64,000 nucleotides of DNA, from positions 1-64,000 of the forward strand of contig JAAYEH010000495.1 of assembly GCA_012728855.1 (NCBI GenBank), given 5' to 3'. The DNA is from Rhodopirellula sp. GTDB taxonomy: Bacteria > Planctomycetota > Planctomycetia > Pirellulales > Thermoguttaceae. Numbering within the stretch: position 1 is the first letter of the stretch; each line of letters starts with the position of its first letter. Below, in pieces: positions 43,267 through 51,770 of this stretch. The position numbers and the translations under genes are program-made. The notes beneath the pieces are model-generated. The model was not told where the DNA came from. It saw nothing but the letters and a program-made list of their open reading frames with translations, and made no database searches.

Positions 43267-45122
43267 GCCAGTTTCTCCTTAAGAGGCTTTTCAGCGGCGG
43301 GCAGAGCGATCGTGAACAGGCTCCCTTTGCCCGGTTCCGATTCCACCCAGATATGGCCTCGATGGGCTCGGACGATCTCTTTGGCGATCGCCAGCCCCAG
43401 GCCCGTGCCGCCGCTGTCGCGCGGGCCGCCTCCCTGCACGAACTTGTCGAAGATTCTCGCCTGCTGCTCGTAGGCGATGCCCGCTCCGTCGTCGCGCACA
43501 TAGACATGGACCCAGCGCCCGGCCTCCTCGGCCGATACCCAGATGTGGCCGCCTCGTTCGGTGTACCGCAAGGCATTGCCGATCAGGTTGGTGATCGCCC
43601 AGGTCATCTTGTTGACATCCATCTTGAGCACCGGCAGATCCTCGGCAGCCGTCACCGACAGTTCGACGCCCTGTTCGTCGGCTTGAGAACCAAAAGGGCT
43701 CGCCGCCACCTCAAGAATGGCTTTGACCGAAGCCGGCGCGAAGTAAAGCTCGATCTTTCCCGATTCCATCTTCGACAGATCGAGCAGATCGTTGACGATC
43801 GCCTTCAGACGCTGGAGTTCTTCGATTGCGATCCGGACCAGTTCTCGCTGGTATGGCGACAACTGCTCGGAAATCTGCTCGCTCAGCAGGTGCAGGCTCA
43901 TTCCGATACTGGTCAGCGGCGTTCGCAGTTCGTGAGAGGCGGTCATCACAAACTCGCTCTTCAGCCGGTCGAGTTCCTTCAACTCGGTGACATTCCGCAG
44001 CAACACGACGACGCCGAGCGTGTCGCCGTCGGGCGTGCGGACGGGCGTTACCGAGTATTCGTAGTGGGAAGGAGTGTCGCCCCGGTCAACGGTCAGGTAG
44101 TTCTCGCCCCGCTTCATGACCGGCGGCCGGCCGCGGGCCAGCCACTCCTCGATATGCGACAGCATCGCTTCGTCGCGAATCACTTCAACGAGACCTTTTT
44201 CTTCCCCCGCATTGGCGGTCATTTCCAGCGCGTCGGCCGCCGCCGGATTGACGCTGGTCACCTTGCGTGCGGCGTCGACCACGAACACGCCGTCGTCGAT
44301 GCTCCGCAAAATGGCCTCGCTCTTGCGTTTCTCGTCCACGATCCGCCGGATGTTCAGGTCGCGAAACGCGCGGAGTTTCGTGACCATGAGGTTGAATTTC
44401 TCAGCCAGCCGGGCCAGTTCGTCGCCGGTTTGCGGGGCGATGTGCGTTTCGTAGTCGCCGGCGGCCACCTGCTCGGTCGCCTGCATGAGTTGCTGCAGCG
44501 GCCGAACGATCCTGGCGGACAGGAGCAGGCTGAAACCCACGCCGGCGGCCAACGCACCGATTCCGACCGCCGCCATGGAAAGAACGGACGTGTGAGCGAT
44601 CATCGCGGCGCGGTTGGCGCTAGCTGTCATCGTCTGCTGATTGAGTTGCCAAAGTTGGTCGATCGACCGGCGAATGGCCTCGACCTCGCGGGAGAGCTTG
44701 TCTCGATAGAACGCGGCGGCGCCGGCACCGTCGTCAGGAGACATCTGCTCCAGTCGTCGGAGGTCCGACAGGTAAACCGTGTACTGCCGTTGGATATCCT
44801 CCAGGATCGGCTTCTCGCCGCGGACGGTGATGTTGTCTTTGGCGAGGGCGAGATTCAGCAGGAACTGTTGCTCCAGCAGCGTTCCCTCGTGCGCAAGCGC
44901 TCCCTCAACCCCGGAGATCCGCTGTAGCGCGCCGTTCTGCTGGCGCTGAATCGCGTCGAGCATCTGCCCAGCGGCCTGAATGCTGCGGTAATTCTCCCGC
45001 AGAATGGCCTCACTGGCCTGGCCGAGGTGCAGCAAGCTCGCCAGTCCCCAGGCCAACACGAGAATCGTCAGGCCGACCGCGATACCGTAACCAGTGAGAA
45101 TTTTTCGACGTAGGGTAATCAT
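43263..45122 (-). CDS. Membrane sensor histidine kinase (HAMP-PAS-HisKA-HATPase)
   Basis: The 619-residue protein has one membrane segment at ~9-31 and one at ~175-200, enclosing a periplasmic sensor region of about 140 helical residues. A HAMP linker follows (SARIVRPLQQLMQATEQVAAG), then a PAS domain (SIDDGVFVVDAARKV), the HisKA phospho-acceptor in TASHELRTPLTSIGM, and ATPase boxes NLIGNALRYTERGG, DDGAGIAYEQ and GTGLGLAIAKEIV. The likely stimulus is an envelope or potassium signal, by context. A sigma54-type promoter lies 52-67 bp upstream. The gene leads the trkA-trkH operon. Confidence 0.95.
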   Translation of the reverse strand: MITLRRKILTGYGIAVGLTILVLAWGLASLLHLGQASEAILRENYRSIQAAGQMLDAIQRQQNGALQRISGVEGALAHEGTLLEQQFLLNLALAKDNITVRGEKPILEDIQRQYTVYLSDLRRLEQMSPDDGAGAAAFYRDKLSREVEAIRRSIDQLWQLNQQTMTASANRAAMIAHTSVLSMAAVGIGALAAGVGFSLLLSARIVRPLQQLMQATEQVAAGDYETHIAPQTGDELARLAEKFNLMVTKLRAFRDLNIRRIVDEKRKSEAILRSIDDGVFVVDAARKVTSVNPAAADALEMTANAGEEKGLVEVIRDEAMLSHIEEWLARGRPPVMKRGENYLTVDRGDTPSHYEYSVTPVRTPDGDTLGVVVLLRNVTELKELDRLKSEFVMTASHELRTPLTSIGMSLHLLSEQISEQLSPYQRELVRIAIEELQRLKAIVNDLLDLSKMESGKIELYFAPASVKAILEVAASPFGSQADEQGVELSVTAAEDLPVLKMDVNKMTWAITNLIGNALRYTERGGHIWVSAEEAGRWVHVYVRDDGAGIAYEQQARIFDKFVQGGGPRDSGGTGLGLAIAKEIVRAHRGHIWVESEPGKGSLFTIALPAAEKPLKEKLA

Positions 45123-45173
45123 TTTTCAAGCGGAGCTTGCGCAGTCGAATCCGCGGACCACCGCGAATGACCA

Positions 45174-45189
45174 AGCAAGAGCCGTGCCT
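45174..45189 (-). promoter_or_regulatory. Sigma54 promoter upstream of the histidine kinase operon
   Basis: On the minus strand the sequence reads AGGCACGGCTCTTGCT. It matches the -24/-12 consensus TGGCACG-N4-TTGCW at every defined position but the first, with the required GG-N10-GC spacing. The predicted start site would be about 12 bp downstream (near 45162), 40 bp before the kinase ATG at 45122. Confidence 0.75.
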
Positions 45190-45296
45190 CTTCGATGTGT
45201 GAATGGCCGGAATAATTTGGCAATCGGCTCTCGCCGCCAGAAGTACAACACCGCAAATCATGTTCAAGAATGGGTGTAGACTGATCCGTACGAGTT

Positions 45297-45339
45297 TGCA
45301 TTCTGCAATGTCCAAGGCGGTCCGGCATTGCAGAGTGCA
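45297..45339 (-). promoter_or_regulatory. Candidate enhancer: paired TGCA-N3-TGCA sites
   Basis: TGCATTCTGCA (45297-45307) and TGCAGAGTGCA (45329-45339) are two 11-bp dyads with centres exactly 32 bp apart, about three helical turns. Seen together they also form a 13-bp inverted repeat with one mismatch (45298-45310/45326-45338). They lie about 110-165 bp upstream of the sigma54 promoter, the usual distance for an NtrC-type activator, and just upstream of that activator gene's stop. Confidence 0.5.
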
Positions 45340-45355
45340 GTCCGGTCCAGCAAAG

Positions 45356-46729
45356 TTATTCCGCTTCGTACTTTTTGCGTTTCCTCCAGAGCGTCGAGAC
45401 ATCAATCCCGAGGGTCTGGGCCGCGTCTTCCTGCGTGGCTGTGCGCGTCAGCACGCGGAGAATGTGCTGGCGCTCGATCTCCTCCAGCGTGCAATCTCCA
45501 CCGAGTTGCGGCACTTTCGCAGCGTCCTGCTGCATCCGCTCCGGAAAAGCCTCGGGCTCGATAGTGGGGTGTGGCCAGAGGATCACGGATCGCTCGATGG
45601 TATTGCGAAGCTCACGAACGTTGCCCGGCCAGGGGTAGTCCACAAGCATGTCGTGCGTTGCCGCCGACAGCACGGGCACAGGCCTGCGCATGGTGCGGGC
45701 GAAAAATGCCAGGAATCGCTGAGCCAACACCGGGATGTCCTCGCGGCGCTCGCGCAGCGGTGGTACCTCGATCTCGATAACGTTGAGCCGGTAGAGCAGA
45801 TCCTGCCGGAACCGCCCTGCCGCAACATCAACTTCCAGATCCCGGTTCGTGGCGGCCACGATCCTCATGTCGGCTCGGCGGGTTCGGGACTCGCCGAGTC
45901 GCTCGAACGCCTTTTCCTCAAGAAAGCGCAAGAGCTTCGCCTGCAAGCCGGGCGAAATCTCGGCAATCTCATCGAGAAAGAGCGTGCCGCCTTGAGCCGC
46001 CTCGACCTTTCCGGGCTGGTCTTGCACAGCCCCGGTGAATGCACCTCTTACATGGCCAAACAGCTCGCTGGCCAGCAGTTCGCCGGAGAGTGTGGGGCAG
46101 TTGACAACCACAAAAGGCCGCTCCCGACGGGGGCTCTCGGCATGCAGCAAGCGGGCAAGAACTCCCTTTCCCGTCCCGTTTTCTCCGCGGAGCAGGACGG
46201 CGGCATCGGCGGCCGCCGCCCGATGCACCGTGTCGAGAACCGTCTGCATCCGCGCGGATCTCGTCTGGAGTTCCGCCTCGGGGACGGCGGCTCGCAGTTC
46301 CTGGTCCATTTCCGCCAACCGTTGGAGCGTATGTTGCCGTTCGGCGACCTTGGAAACAGCGTGCCTGATCTGATCCGGCGTGAACGGTTTCGCGAGGTAG
46401 TCCGCCGCTCCCGCCTTGATTGCCTCAACGGCGGTGTCCAGGCTGGCGTACGCCGTCAGCATGACAATCGAAAGCCCCGGCGACTCCGCCAGCAGTTGGG
46501 GGATCAGATCCAGGCCGGTCTCGTTGCGGAGCCGCAAGTCGAGAAATGCCAAATCGAAAGGCATCTGCCGCATCACTGCCGCCGCCTCGGATCCCGAACC
46601 GGCGGCAATTACGGAGCAGCCGAGGCCCTCCAAGCACATGGCCAACGTCGAGCGGATGTTCTTCTCGTCATCGACGACGAGCACGCGGAGCGGCGTCGCG
46701 GTGACAAGTTGATCTTTCTCTTTTCCCAT
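45356..46729 (-). CDS. NtrC-family sigma54-dependent response regulator
   Basis: The start at 46729 (MGKEKDQLVTATPLRVLVVDDEKNIR) gives 457 residues. A receiver domain (phospho-acceptor in DLAFLDLRLRN) is followed by the AAA+ sigma54-interaction domain with Walker A GENGTGKGV, the sigma54-contact loop GAFTGA, Walker B LFLDEIAEIS, and an Arg-finger region. The C-terminal Fis-type HTH ends in LGIDVSTLWRKRKKY. It must activate sigma54 promoters. It lies between two of them: one drives the kinase-trk operon, the other the divergent trkH. Its own kinase is likely the adjacent one. Confidence 0.96.
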   Translation of the reverse strand: MGKEKDQLVTATPLRVLVVDDEKNIRSTLAMCLEGLGCSVIAAGSGSEAAAVMRQMPFDLAFLDLRLRNETGLDLIPQLLAESPGLSIVMLTAYASLDTAVEAIKAGAADYLAKPFTPDQIRHAVSKVAERQHTLQRLAEMDQELRAAVPEAELQTRSARMQTVLDTVHRAAAADAAVLLRGENGTGKGVLARLLHAESPRRERPFVVVNCPTLSGELLASELFGHVRGAFTGAVQDQPGKVEAAQGGTLFLDEIAEISPGLQAKLLRFLEEKAFERLGESRTRRADMRIVAATNRDLEVDVAAGRFRQDLLYRLNVIEIEVPPLRERREDIPVLAQRFLAFFARTMRRPVPVLSAATHDMLVDYPWPGNVRELRNTIERSVILWPHPTIEPEAFPERMQQDAAKVPQLGGDCTLEEIERQHILRVLTRTATQEDAAQTLGIDVSTLWRKRKKYEAE

Positions 46730-46801
46730 TGAACCGATTCCTCGTCGCAGGTTGGGCGTTTTCGGAGCGGCGTAGCCAGGGCGGCGGAAAATCGAAAACT
46801 C

Positions 46802-46849
46802 CGCAACCACGCATTATACATCCGGCGCTCGGCGGCGACGCGGGTTGCG
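46802..46849. promoter_or_regulatory. Inverted repeat upstream of second trkH
   Basis: CGCAACC (46802-46808) and GGTTGCG (46843-46849) form a 7-bp inverted repeat with a 34-bp spacer. It ends only 7 bp before the sigma54 promoter at 46856, which is close for an enhancer. It has no TGCA-N3-TGCA site, so its role, if any, may be different. Confidence 0.3.
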
Positions 46850-46855
46850 CCGTCT

Positions 46856-46871
46856 TGGTCCGATTTTTGCT
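46856..46871 (+). promoter_or_regulatory. Sigma54 promoter upstream of second trkH
   Basis: TGGTCCGATTTTTGCT matches TGGCACG-N4-TTGCW at all but two of the defined positions and keeps the GG-N10-GC spacing. It lies 89 bp before the ATG of the second trkH and faces away from the NtrC-type gene, which starts at 46729. Confidence 0.65.
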
Positions 46872-46959
46872 CTGCCGGCGTCTACTATTTCGGTCGAATG
46901 GCTGAGACGGGGGTTGTTTCGGCTGCCTCGATCCAGCCGTCCTCTTACGAGCGGTACGA

Positions 46960-48507
46960 ATGAACCGGCAACTGATTTCGTGGATTCTGGGGTGGGTTGC
47001 GATCTTGATCGGCGCCTCAATGCTTATGAGCCTGCCATGGGCGTTTCCCGCCTTCGGGCAGGTGGAGTATTTTGACGCAAAAGGTTTTTCCGCGATGCTC
47101 GGTTCGATGGCGCTGTGCGGCGCCGCGGGAGCAGGGCTGCTGTACCTTGGCCGCAGAGGGCGTCTGATGCGCAAAGAGGCAATCGCCGTCGTCGCCCTAA
47201 GCTGGCTGATGGCGACCGTCTTGGGCGCGGTTCCTTTCTGGCTCAGCGGCGCGGCCATGGGGCGCGACGGCGCGGGCGAACCCGTCCGCATCGGGTTCTT
47301 TCAGGGCATTTTCGAGTCGGCGTCCGGGTTCAGCGGCACAGGGGCCACGATCATCACCGATCTGGAAGATCCCGAACTGATGCCCCGCCCGATTCTCTTC
47401 TGGCGATCGGAGACGCACTTCCTCGGTGGACTGGGAATCATGGTCTTGTTCGTGGCCATTCTGGGATTGGGCTCGGCGGGCAAGGTTCTCATGCGGACCG
47501 AGATCACCGGACCGAAGCAGGAGAGCCCTCATACCCGCACGCAGCGCGCCGCCATGATCTTCGCGTCGATTTTTGTCGGCATGAACGTCGTGCTCACCTT
47601 GCTGCTGCTCTTGGAGGGGATGAATCTGTTCGACGCGCTGTGCCATGCCTTCGGCACCATCGCTACCGGCGGCTTCAGCACATACAACAAGAGCGTCGAA
47701 GCCTTTGGCAATGCGGGCATCGAGATGACCATTGTGGTCTTCATGATCCTGGCTTGCACGAACTTCTCGCTGCTCTACTTCCTGCTGGTGTGGAAACCGG
47801 GGCAGCTCGTCGGCGACGTGGAGGTTCGTGTCTACCTGGGCATCCTGGTCGCCGCCACCGCCCTGGTGGCCGGGGTTGGCATATGGCACGGAGATTTCCA
47901 CACCTTCGGCGAAGCGGTCCGCTACTCGCTCTTTCAGGTTGTTTCGATCCAGACCAATACCGGATTCGGCACGCGCGACTTCGACCAGTGGAGTTCCACC
48001 AGCCGTGCGGCCTTAATACTGCTGATGTTTATCGGCGGCTGCGCGGGCAGCACGAGCGGCAGCGTGAAAGTAATCCGCTATGTGCTGCTGACGAAGATTC
48101 TCTGGCTGGAGTTGGAACAGGTCTTTCGTCCAACCGTGGTCCGGCCCGTACGCCTGGGCAAGAAGCCGCTGACCGACCCGGAACTGCGAGACAACGTGCT
48201 GATCTTTTTCTGCGTCTGGATGGTTTTGTTCGTTGCCGGTTGGTTTTTGCTGGTGGCGCTGGAGCCGGAAGCGACCTGGCAGGGCGAGGGAACCAACGTG
48301 CGCGAAAAGCTGACCGACACGGCCAGCGCCGTGGCGGCGACACTCAATGGCGTCGGCCCGGGACTGGGCATAGTCGGCGAGTCGCAGAACTACGCGCGGT
48401 TTCACACTCCCAGCCTTTTTGTTCTCACCTGGCTGATGCTCCTCGGCCGCCTCGAGGTGTTTGTGCTTGCCGTGCTGTTCGTACCGCGGTTCTGGCAATC
48501 CGGTTAG
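46960..48507 (+). CDS. trkH: TrkH family potassium channel subunit (second copy)
   Basis: The 515-residue protein differs from the other TrkH of this locus but has the same four filter loops: ASGFSGTGATI, TIATGGFSTYN, QTNTGFGTRD and LNGVGPGLG, all within a multi-pass membrane protein. The Arg/Lys-rich loop region (GSTSGSVKVIRY) that follows the third pore segment is typical for gating. No trkA gene adjoins it, so it probably shares the TrkA rings of the operon on the other strand. A sigma54 promoter lies upstream. Its stop overlaps the stop of the convergent treY gene (TTAG, 48504-48507). Confidence 0.95.
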   Translation: MNRQLISWILGWVAILIGASMLMSLPWAFPAFGQVEYFDAKGFSAMLGSMALCGAAGAGLLYLGRRGRLMRKEAIAVVALSWLMATVLGAVPFWLSGAAMGRDGAGEPVRIGFFQGIFESASGFSGTGATIITDLEDPELMPRPILFWRSETHFLGGLGIMVLFVAILGLGSAGKVLMRTEITGPKQESPHTRTQRAAMIFASIFVGMNVVLTLLLLLEGMNLFDALCHAFGTIATGGFSTYNKSVEAFGNAGIEMTIVVFMILACTNFSLLYFLLVWKPGQLVGDVEVRVYLGILVAATALVAGVGIWHGDFHTFGEAVRYSLFQVVSIQTNTGFGTRDFDQWSSTSRAALILLMFIGGCAGSTSGSVKVIRYVLLTKILWLELEQVFRPTVVRPVRLGKKPLTDPELRDNVLIFFCVWMVLFVAGWFLLVALEPEATWQGEGTNVREKLTDTASAVAATLNGVGPGLGIVGESQNYARFHTPSLFVLTWLMLLGRLEVFVLAVLFVPRFWQSG

Positions 48508-51500
48508 AGGCTTTCCGAGAGGTTCGTCAGCACGGCCACCGGGAAGTCGGCGAATGCCGCGGCCAACGGCAGACGCCCGTTGTCGAAGCGGCACTGCCGC
48601 CCCGTGAAGATGTTCTTCATCGGCCACGGCGCCAGCGCCGAGACGTTCAACTGCGTATCGCCCCAGACGCCCTCTCCCAACGGGGGCGGCGGGATGCTGC
48701 CCACGTCCGCGGGCGTCAACTGCGCCAGGCGGCGCGGTACGGCAACGACGGCGAGTTGCTCCGGCCGGCCGGGAGCACTTGCCAGTTGCCAGGCAAACGC
48801 GCAGACGTAATCCATCCGCGCCCCTTCGGCTTCCAAGGGGAGATAGCTGCCGGCGTGGAAGAGGGCCGCGTGCCGTCGCCGAAACTCCAGGAGTTTCCAG
48901 GTAACGAAGAGCTTGGTGCGGGGATCGCGGGGATTGCGGGCGAGGTGTTGTGCCAATCCGACGAGGCTGGCGTCGTCGGCCATGTCGTCCTGGAGTTGGC
49001 TGAGCATATCCCGATGGCGGTTGAAGGGGACCGGGCGACGGTTGTCGGGATCGACGAGACTGAAGTCCCAGACTTCCTGCCCCTGGTAAATGTCGGGCAC
49101 ACCGGGTGAAGCCAGCTTCAAGACAACCTGCGACAAAGCCGTGTAGAGACCCCAGTTTGCCACCTGCTCGTGGACGCGCCGGAGATCCTCGACGAAACGA
49201 TTTCGCGGCCCTTCCTCCAACGCCGCGGCGACGAATTCCCGCACGGCCTGATCGTAGTCGGCGTTGGGGGTGATCCAGCTTGTGTGCCGCTTCGCTTCGT
49301 GCGTGGCCTTTTCCATGTAGGCCTGCATTCGCTCGATCACTTGCCGGTGCGTCGGGCCGTCGGGCGGTTCCAGAGGCCAGATCCCCAGCAGGGTTTGGTA
49401 GAAGAGGTACTCATCGTTGCGGCTGGGGGCGGGTTGGCCGTCGACGTCGCGGCGATAGCGGCGGTTGAAGCGGCCCCATCGATTGACCGAGTCGCGCCAC
49501 ATACGAGGGATTTCCGAGAGGACGTTGATCCGGGCCCGGACGTCTTCGCTCCGCTTGGTGTCGTGGGTGCTTGTGCAGGTGAGCGACCAGGGACGCTGTC
49601 CCAGCCGCGCCAGGTTTTCTCCGTGAAACTCCTCAACGGAGAGGGCGCCTTCGGCCGGTTCGCCGCCGACCTCATTCAACGACACGAGCGGGATGTAGCG
49701 ATAGAAAGCGGTGTCTTCCACCCCCTTGGCCATCACCGGACTGGTGACTTGCTGGAATCGTCCCACGAAAAGCTCCCGTTCTCGATATCCGGCGTCGTTC
49801 ATCTCCGGTGGTTGTTCCAGCAGCAGGACGTCGCGGATGAAGTCGAAAGCGGCGGCATCGGTGGCGGGATTGCGGCGTTTGGCCTGGGCAACGGCGCGAT
49901 GGACGAAGTGGCGGTCTCGCTCCGGCACGCCGCCGGGGCCGATGTACGTGCGGTAGATCGGAAAGAAGGCGAGGATTTCGCGCAGCGCGGAACGGAGCGT
50001 GTTGAGCGTGAAGTCACGGGAGCGGCGGTGACGTTCGGAGATGCGATTAAGCCGGTAGGAGAGCAGTTGCAACTCGCTCGACATCGCCGCCCGCAGGATC
50101 AACTGCTTCGACTGGTAGACGATCTCGCGGAAATCCATCCCGTCGGCCACGAAGCGGCCGTAGGCCTTGGTGATCTCCGGCAGCCCATGGGGGTCAACGA
50201 GGAGCCGATTGACCGTGTTGAGGAAATCGTAGCCGGTCGTACCGGCCACGGGCCATTCGGGCGGCAAAGGCTCCTCGGCGCTGAGGATCTTTTCCACAAC
50301 GACGTAGAGCGGAAGCCGCGAGGCGGGAGTTTGATGGATTTCCAGGCCGCTGTTGCCCGCCTCGCCGTCAGACGCGAAGGCGATCGACGGAAAAACGCGA
50401 GACGGGTGCAGGCCGCCGATTTGTTTCCACATGGCATGGAGGAAATGCGGGTGGAGGTCTTCCCATTGCGGAACCACCTCCTCGGCCGAAGCGTTGTCGG
50501 CGTTTTCGGCCTCCGGGACCGGCGCCGCCGCGAACGTCGGCGGAGCGACTGCGGACCCGACATGCTCGGGCGTTGAGGTGGCTACGGCAAGATCCTGCCG
50601 GATCCGCGCGAACTCGGCGCGGCCGAGGGCTCGCAGGTAGCCCCACTGAAGTCGCCAGAGATAGCCCATCGGGTCAAAGAGACCGTCGATGTGATCGATC
50701 CGCAGTCCGCCCGCCTCGCCGCGGACGATCAGGTCGAGCACAAACTCGTGGCTGGCCTCGAAGACCTCCGGCTCCTCCATCGAGACGGCGGCCAATTCGT
50801 TGATGTCGAAGAAGCGGCGGTAGTTGATTTCATCGGAAGCGGCCTTCCAGTGCGACAGCCGGTAGACTTGCCGATCGAGCAGGACGTCGAGCAGGTCGAA
50901 GCTTTGCGGATGTTGAGGATCGCCGTTGAAAACCGCCAGGTTCCGCTCGACGAATTGGGCGATGACGGGTGATTCGCCGGTGAGCCGATGGAGCCGAACT
51001 TTGATCACTTCTTTCTCGCGGCGGCGTTCTTCCACGCGGTCGGGCGCGGTTTCGATGCGATCGGGAAGGTATTCCAAGGCCGTGAGAATGCTTTCCAGCT
51101 CGCGGAGATGTTCGTCCTCCGCCGACAAAGTCTGCTTCAGTTCGTCGAGCTGATGCACCAGCAGGAGACGGTACGTGCTGGGGTCGAGCGGCAGTTCGCG
51201 GTCATAGTACCTCAGCACGAAGGCGCCTTCCTGAAAGACGATCCGCAGATCGCCCGATTCGAGAACCCGACCGTACTGGTCGCCCAACAGCGGCAGAAGG
51301 ATCTTGTTTCTCAGTTCGTCTTTGACGGGCCGCCAGTCGATGTCGAAGTAACGGGCGTAGGGGGAACTGGGGCCGTTTTCCAGCACGTCGCGCCACCAGA
51401 CGTTCTCGGGATCGGCGCTCATGTGGTTGGGCACGATGTCCAACAACTGGCTCATGCCATGACTGTGGAGCGCTTCGCACATGGCGCCGTATTCGTCTTC

Positions 51501-51770
51501 GGTTCCCAGCTCCGGATTGAGCCGGGCATAATCGACGACGGCGTAGCCGTGCGGGCTGCCGCTGCGGGACTTGAGGTAAGGCGAGGCGTAGAGATGGCTG
51601 ACGCCCAACATTTCAAGGTAGGGAGCAATCTCGGCGGCGTCGCCGAACTTGAGATTGTCCTTGTTCAGTTCCAGCCGATAGGTCGCCTCGGGCCAGGCGG
51701 AACGGTCGAGGATCTTCGAACCGATCGCCTCGACGAGCCGATTCACCCAATCATCCATCCGTTCGCTCAT
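48504..51770 (-). CDS. treY: Malto-oligosyltrehalose synthase
   Basis: This GH13 enzyme isomerises the reducing end of maltodextrins to a trehalosyl unit. The ATG at 51770 overlaps the stop of the upstream treZ by four bases and gives 1088 residues, longer than the usual ~700-900. SHLYASPYLKSRSGSPHGYAVVDY opens the barrel, GLRIDHIDGL holds the nucleophile, VEKILSAEEPLPPEWPVAGTTGYDF is the TreY signature, and TSTHDTKRSEDVRARI completes the site. Residues ~350-440 hold an extra Pro/Ala/Glu-rich insert. It is the last gene of the glycogen/trehalose operon. Confidence 0.95.
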   Translation of the reverse strand: MSERMDDWVNRLVEAIGSKILDRSAWPEATYRLELNKDNLKFGDAAEIAPYLEMLGVSHLYASPYLKSRSGSPHGYAVVDYARLNPELGTEDEYGAMCEALHSHGMSQLLDIVPNHMSADPENVWWRDVLENGPSSPYARYFDIDWRPVKDELRNKILLPLLGDQYGRVLESGDLRIVFQEGAFVLRYYDRELPLDPSTYRLLLVHQLDELKQTLSAEDEHLRELESILTALEYLPDRIETAPDRVEERRREKEVIKVRLHRLTGESPVIAQFVERNLAVFNGDPQHPQSFDLLDVLLDRQVYRLSHWKAASDEINYRRFFDINELAAVSMEEPEVFEASHEFVLDLIVRGEAGGLRIDHIDGLFDPMGYLWRLQWGYLRALGRAEFARIRQDLAVATSTPEHVGSAVAPPTFAAAPVPEAENADNASAEEVVPQWEDLHPHFLHAMWKQIGGLHPSRVFPSIAFASDGEAGNSGLEIHQTPASRLPLYVVVEKILSAEEPLPPEWPVAGTTGYDFLNTVNRLLVDPHGLPEITKAYGRFVADGMDFREIVYQSKQLILRAAMSSELQLLSYRLNRISERHRRSRDFTLNTLRSALREILAFFPIYRTYIGPGGVPERDRHFVHRAVAQAKRRNPATDAAAFDFIRDVLLLEQPPEMNDAGYRERELFVGRFQQVTSPVMAKGVEDTAFYRYIPLVSLNEVGGEPAEGALSVEEFHGENLARLGQRPWSLTCTSTHDTKRSEDVRARINVLSEIPRMWRDSVNRWGRFNRRYRRDVDGQPAPSRNDEYLFYQTLLGIWPLEPPDGPTHRQVIERMQAYMEKATHEAKRHTSWITPNADYDQAVREFVAAALEEGPRNRFVEDLRRVHEQVANWGLYTALSQVVLKLASPGVPDIYQGQEVWDFSLVDPDNRRPVPFNRHRDMLSQLQDDMADDASLVGLAQHLARNPRDPRTKLFVTWKLLEFRRRHAALFHAGSYLPLEAEGARMDYVCAFAWQLASAPGRPEQLAVVAVPRRLAQLTPADVGSIPPPPLGEGVWGDTQLNVSALAPWPMKNIFTGRQCRFDNGRLPLAAAFADFPVAVLTNLSESL

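Noticed and set aside
46802-46849. Inverted repeat CGCAACC/GGTTGCG as the activator's enhancer for the second trkH
   Set aside because: It is too close to the -24 element and does not share the TGCA-N3-TGCA dyad seen at the other promoter; kept only as a weak regulatory candidate.
47115-49109. Plus-strand open frame of 664 codons
   Set aside because: It is a shifted frame over trkH and antisense to treY; composition is Arg/Gly/Ala-rich noise.
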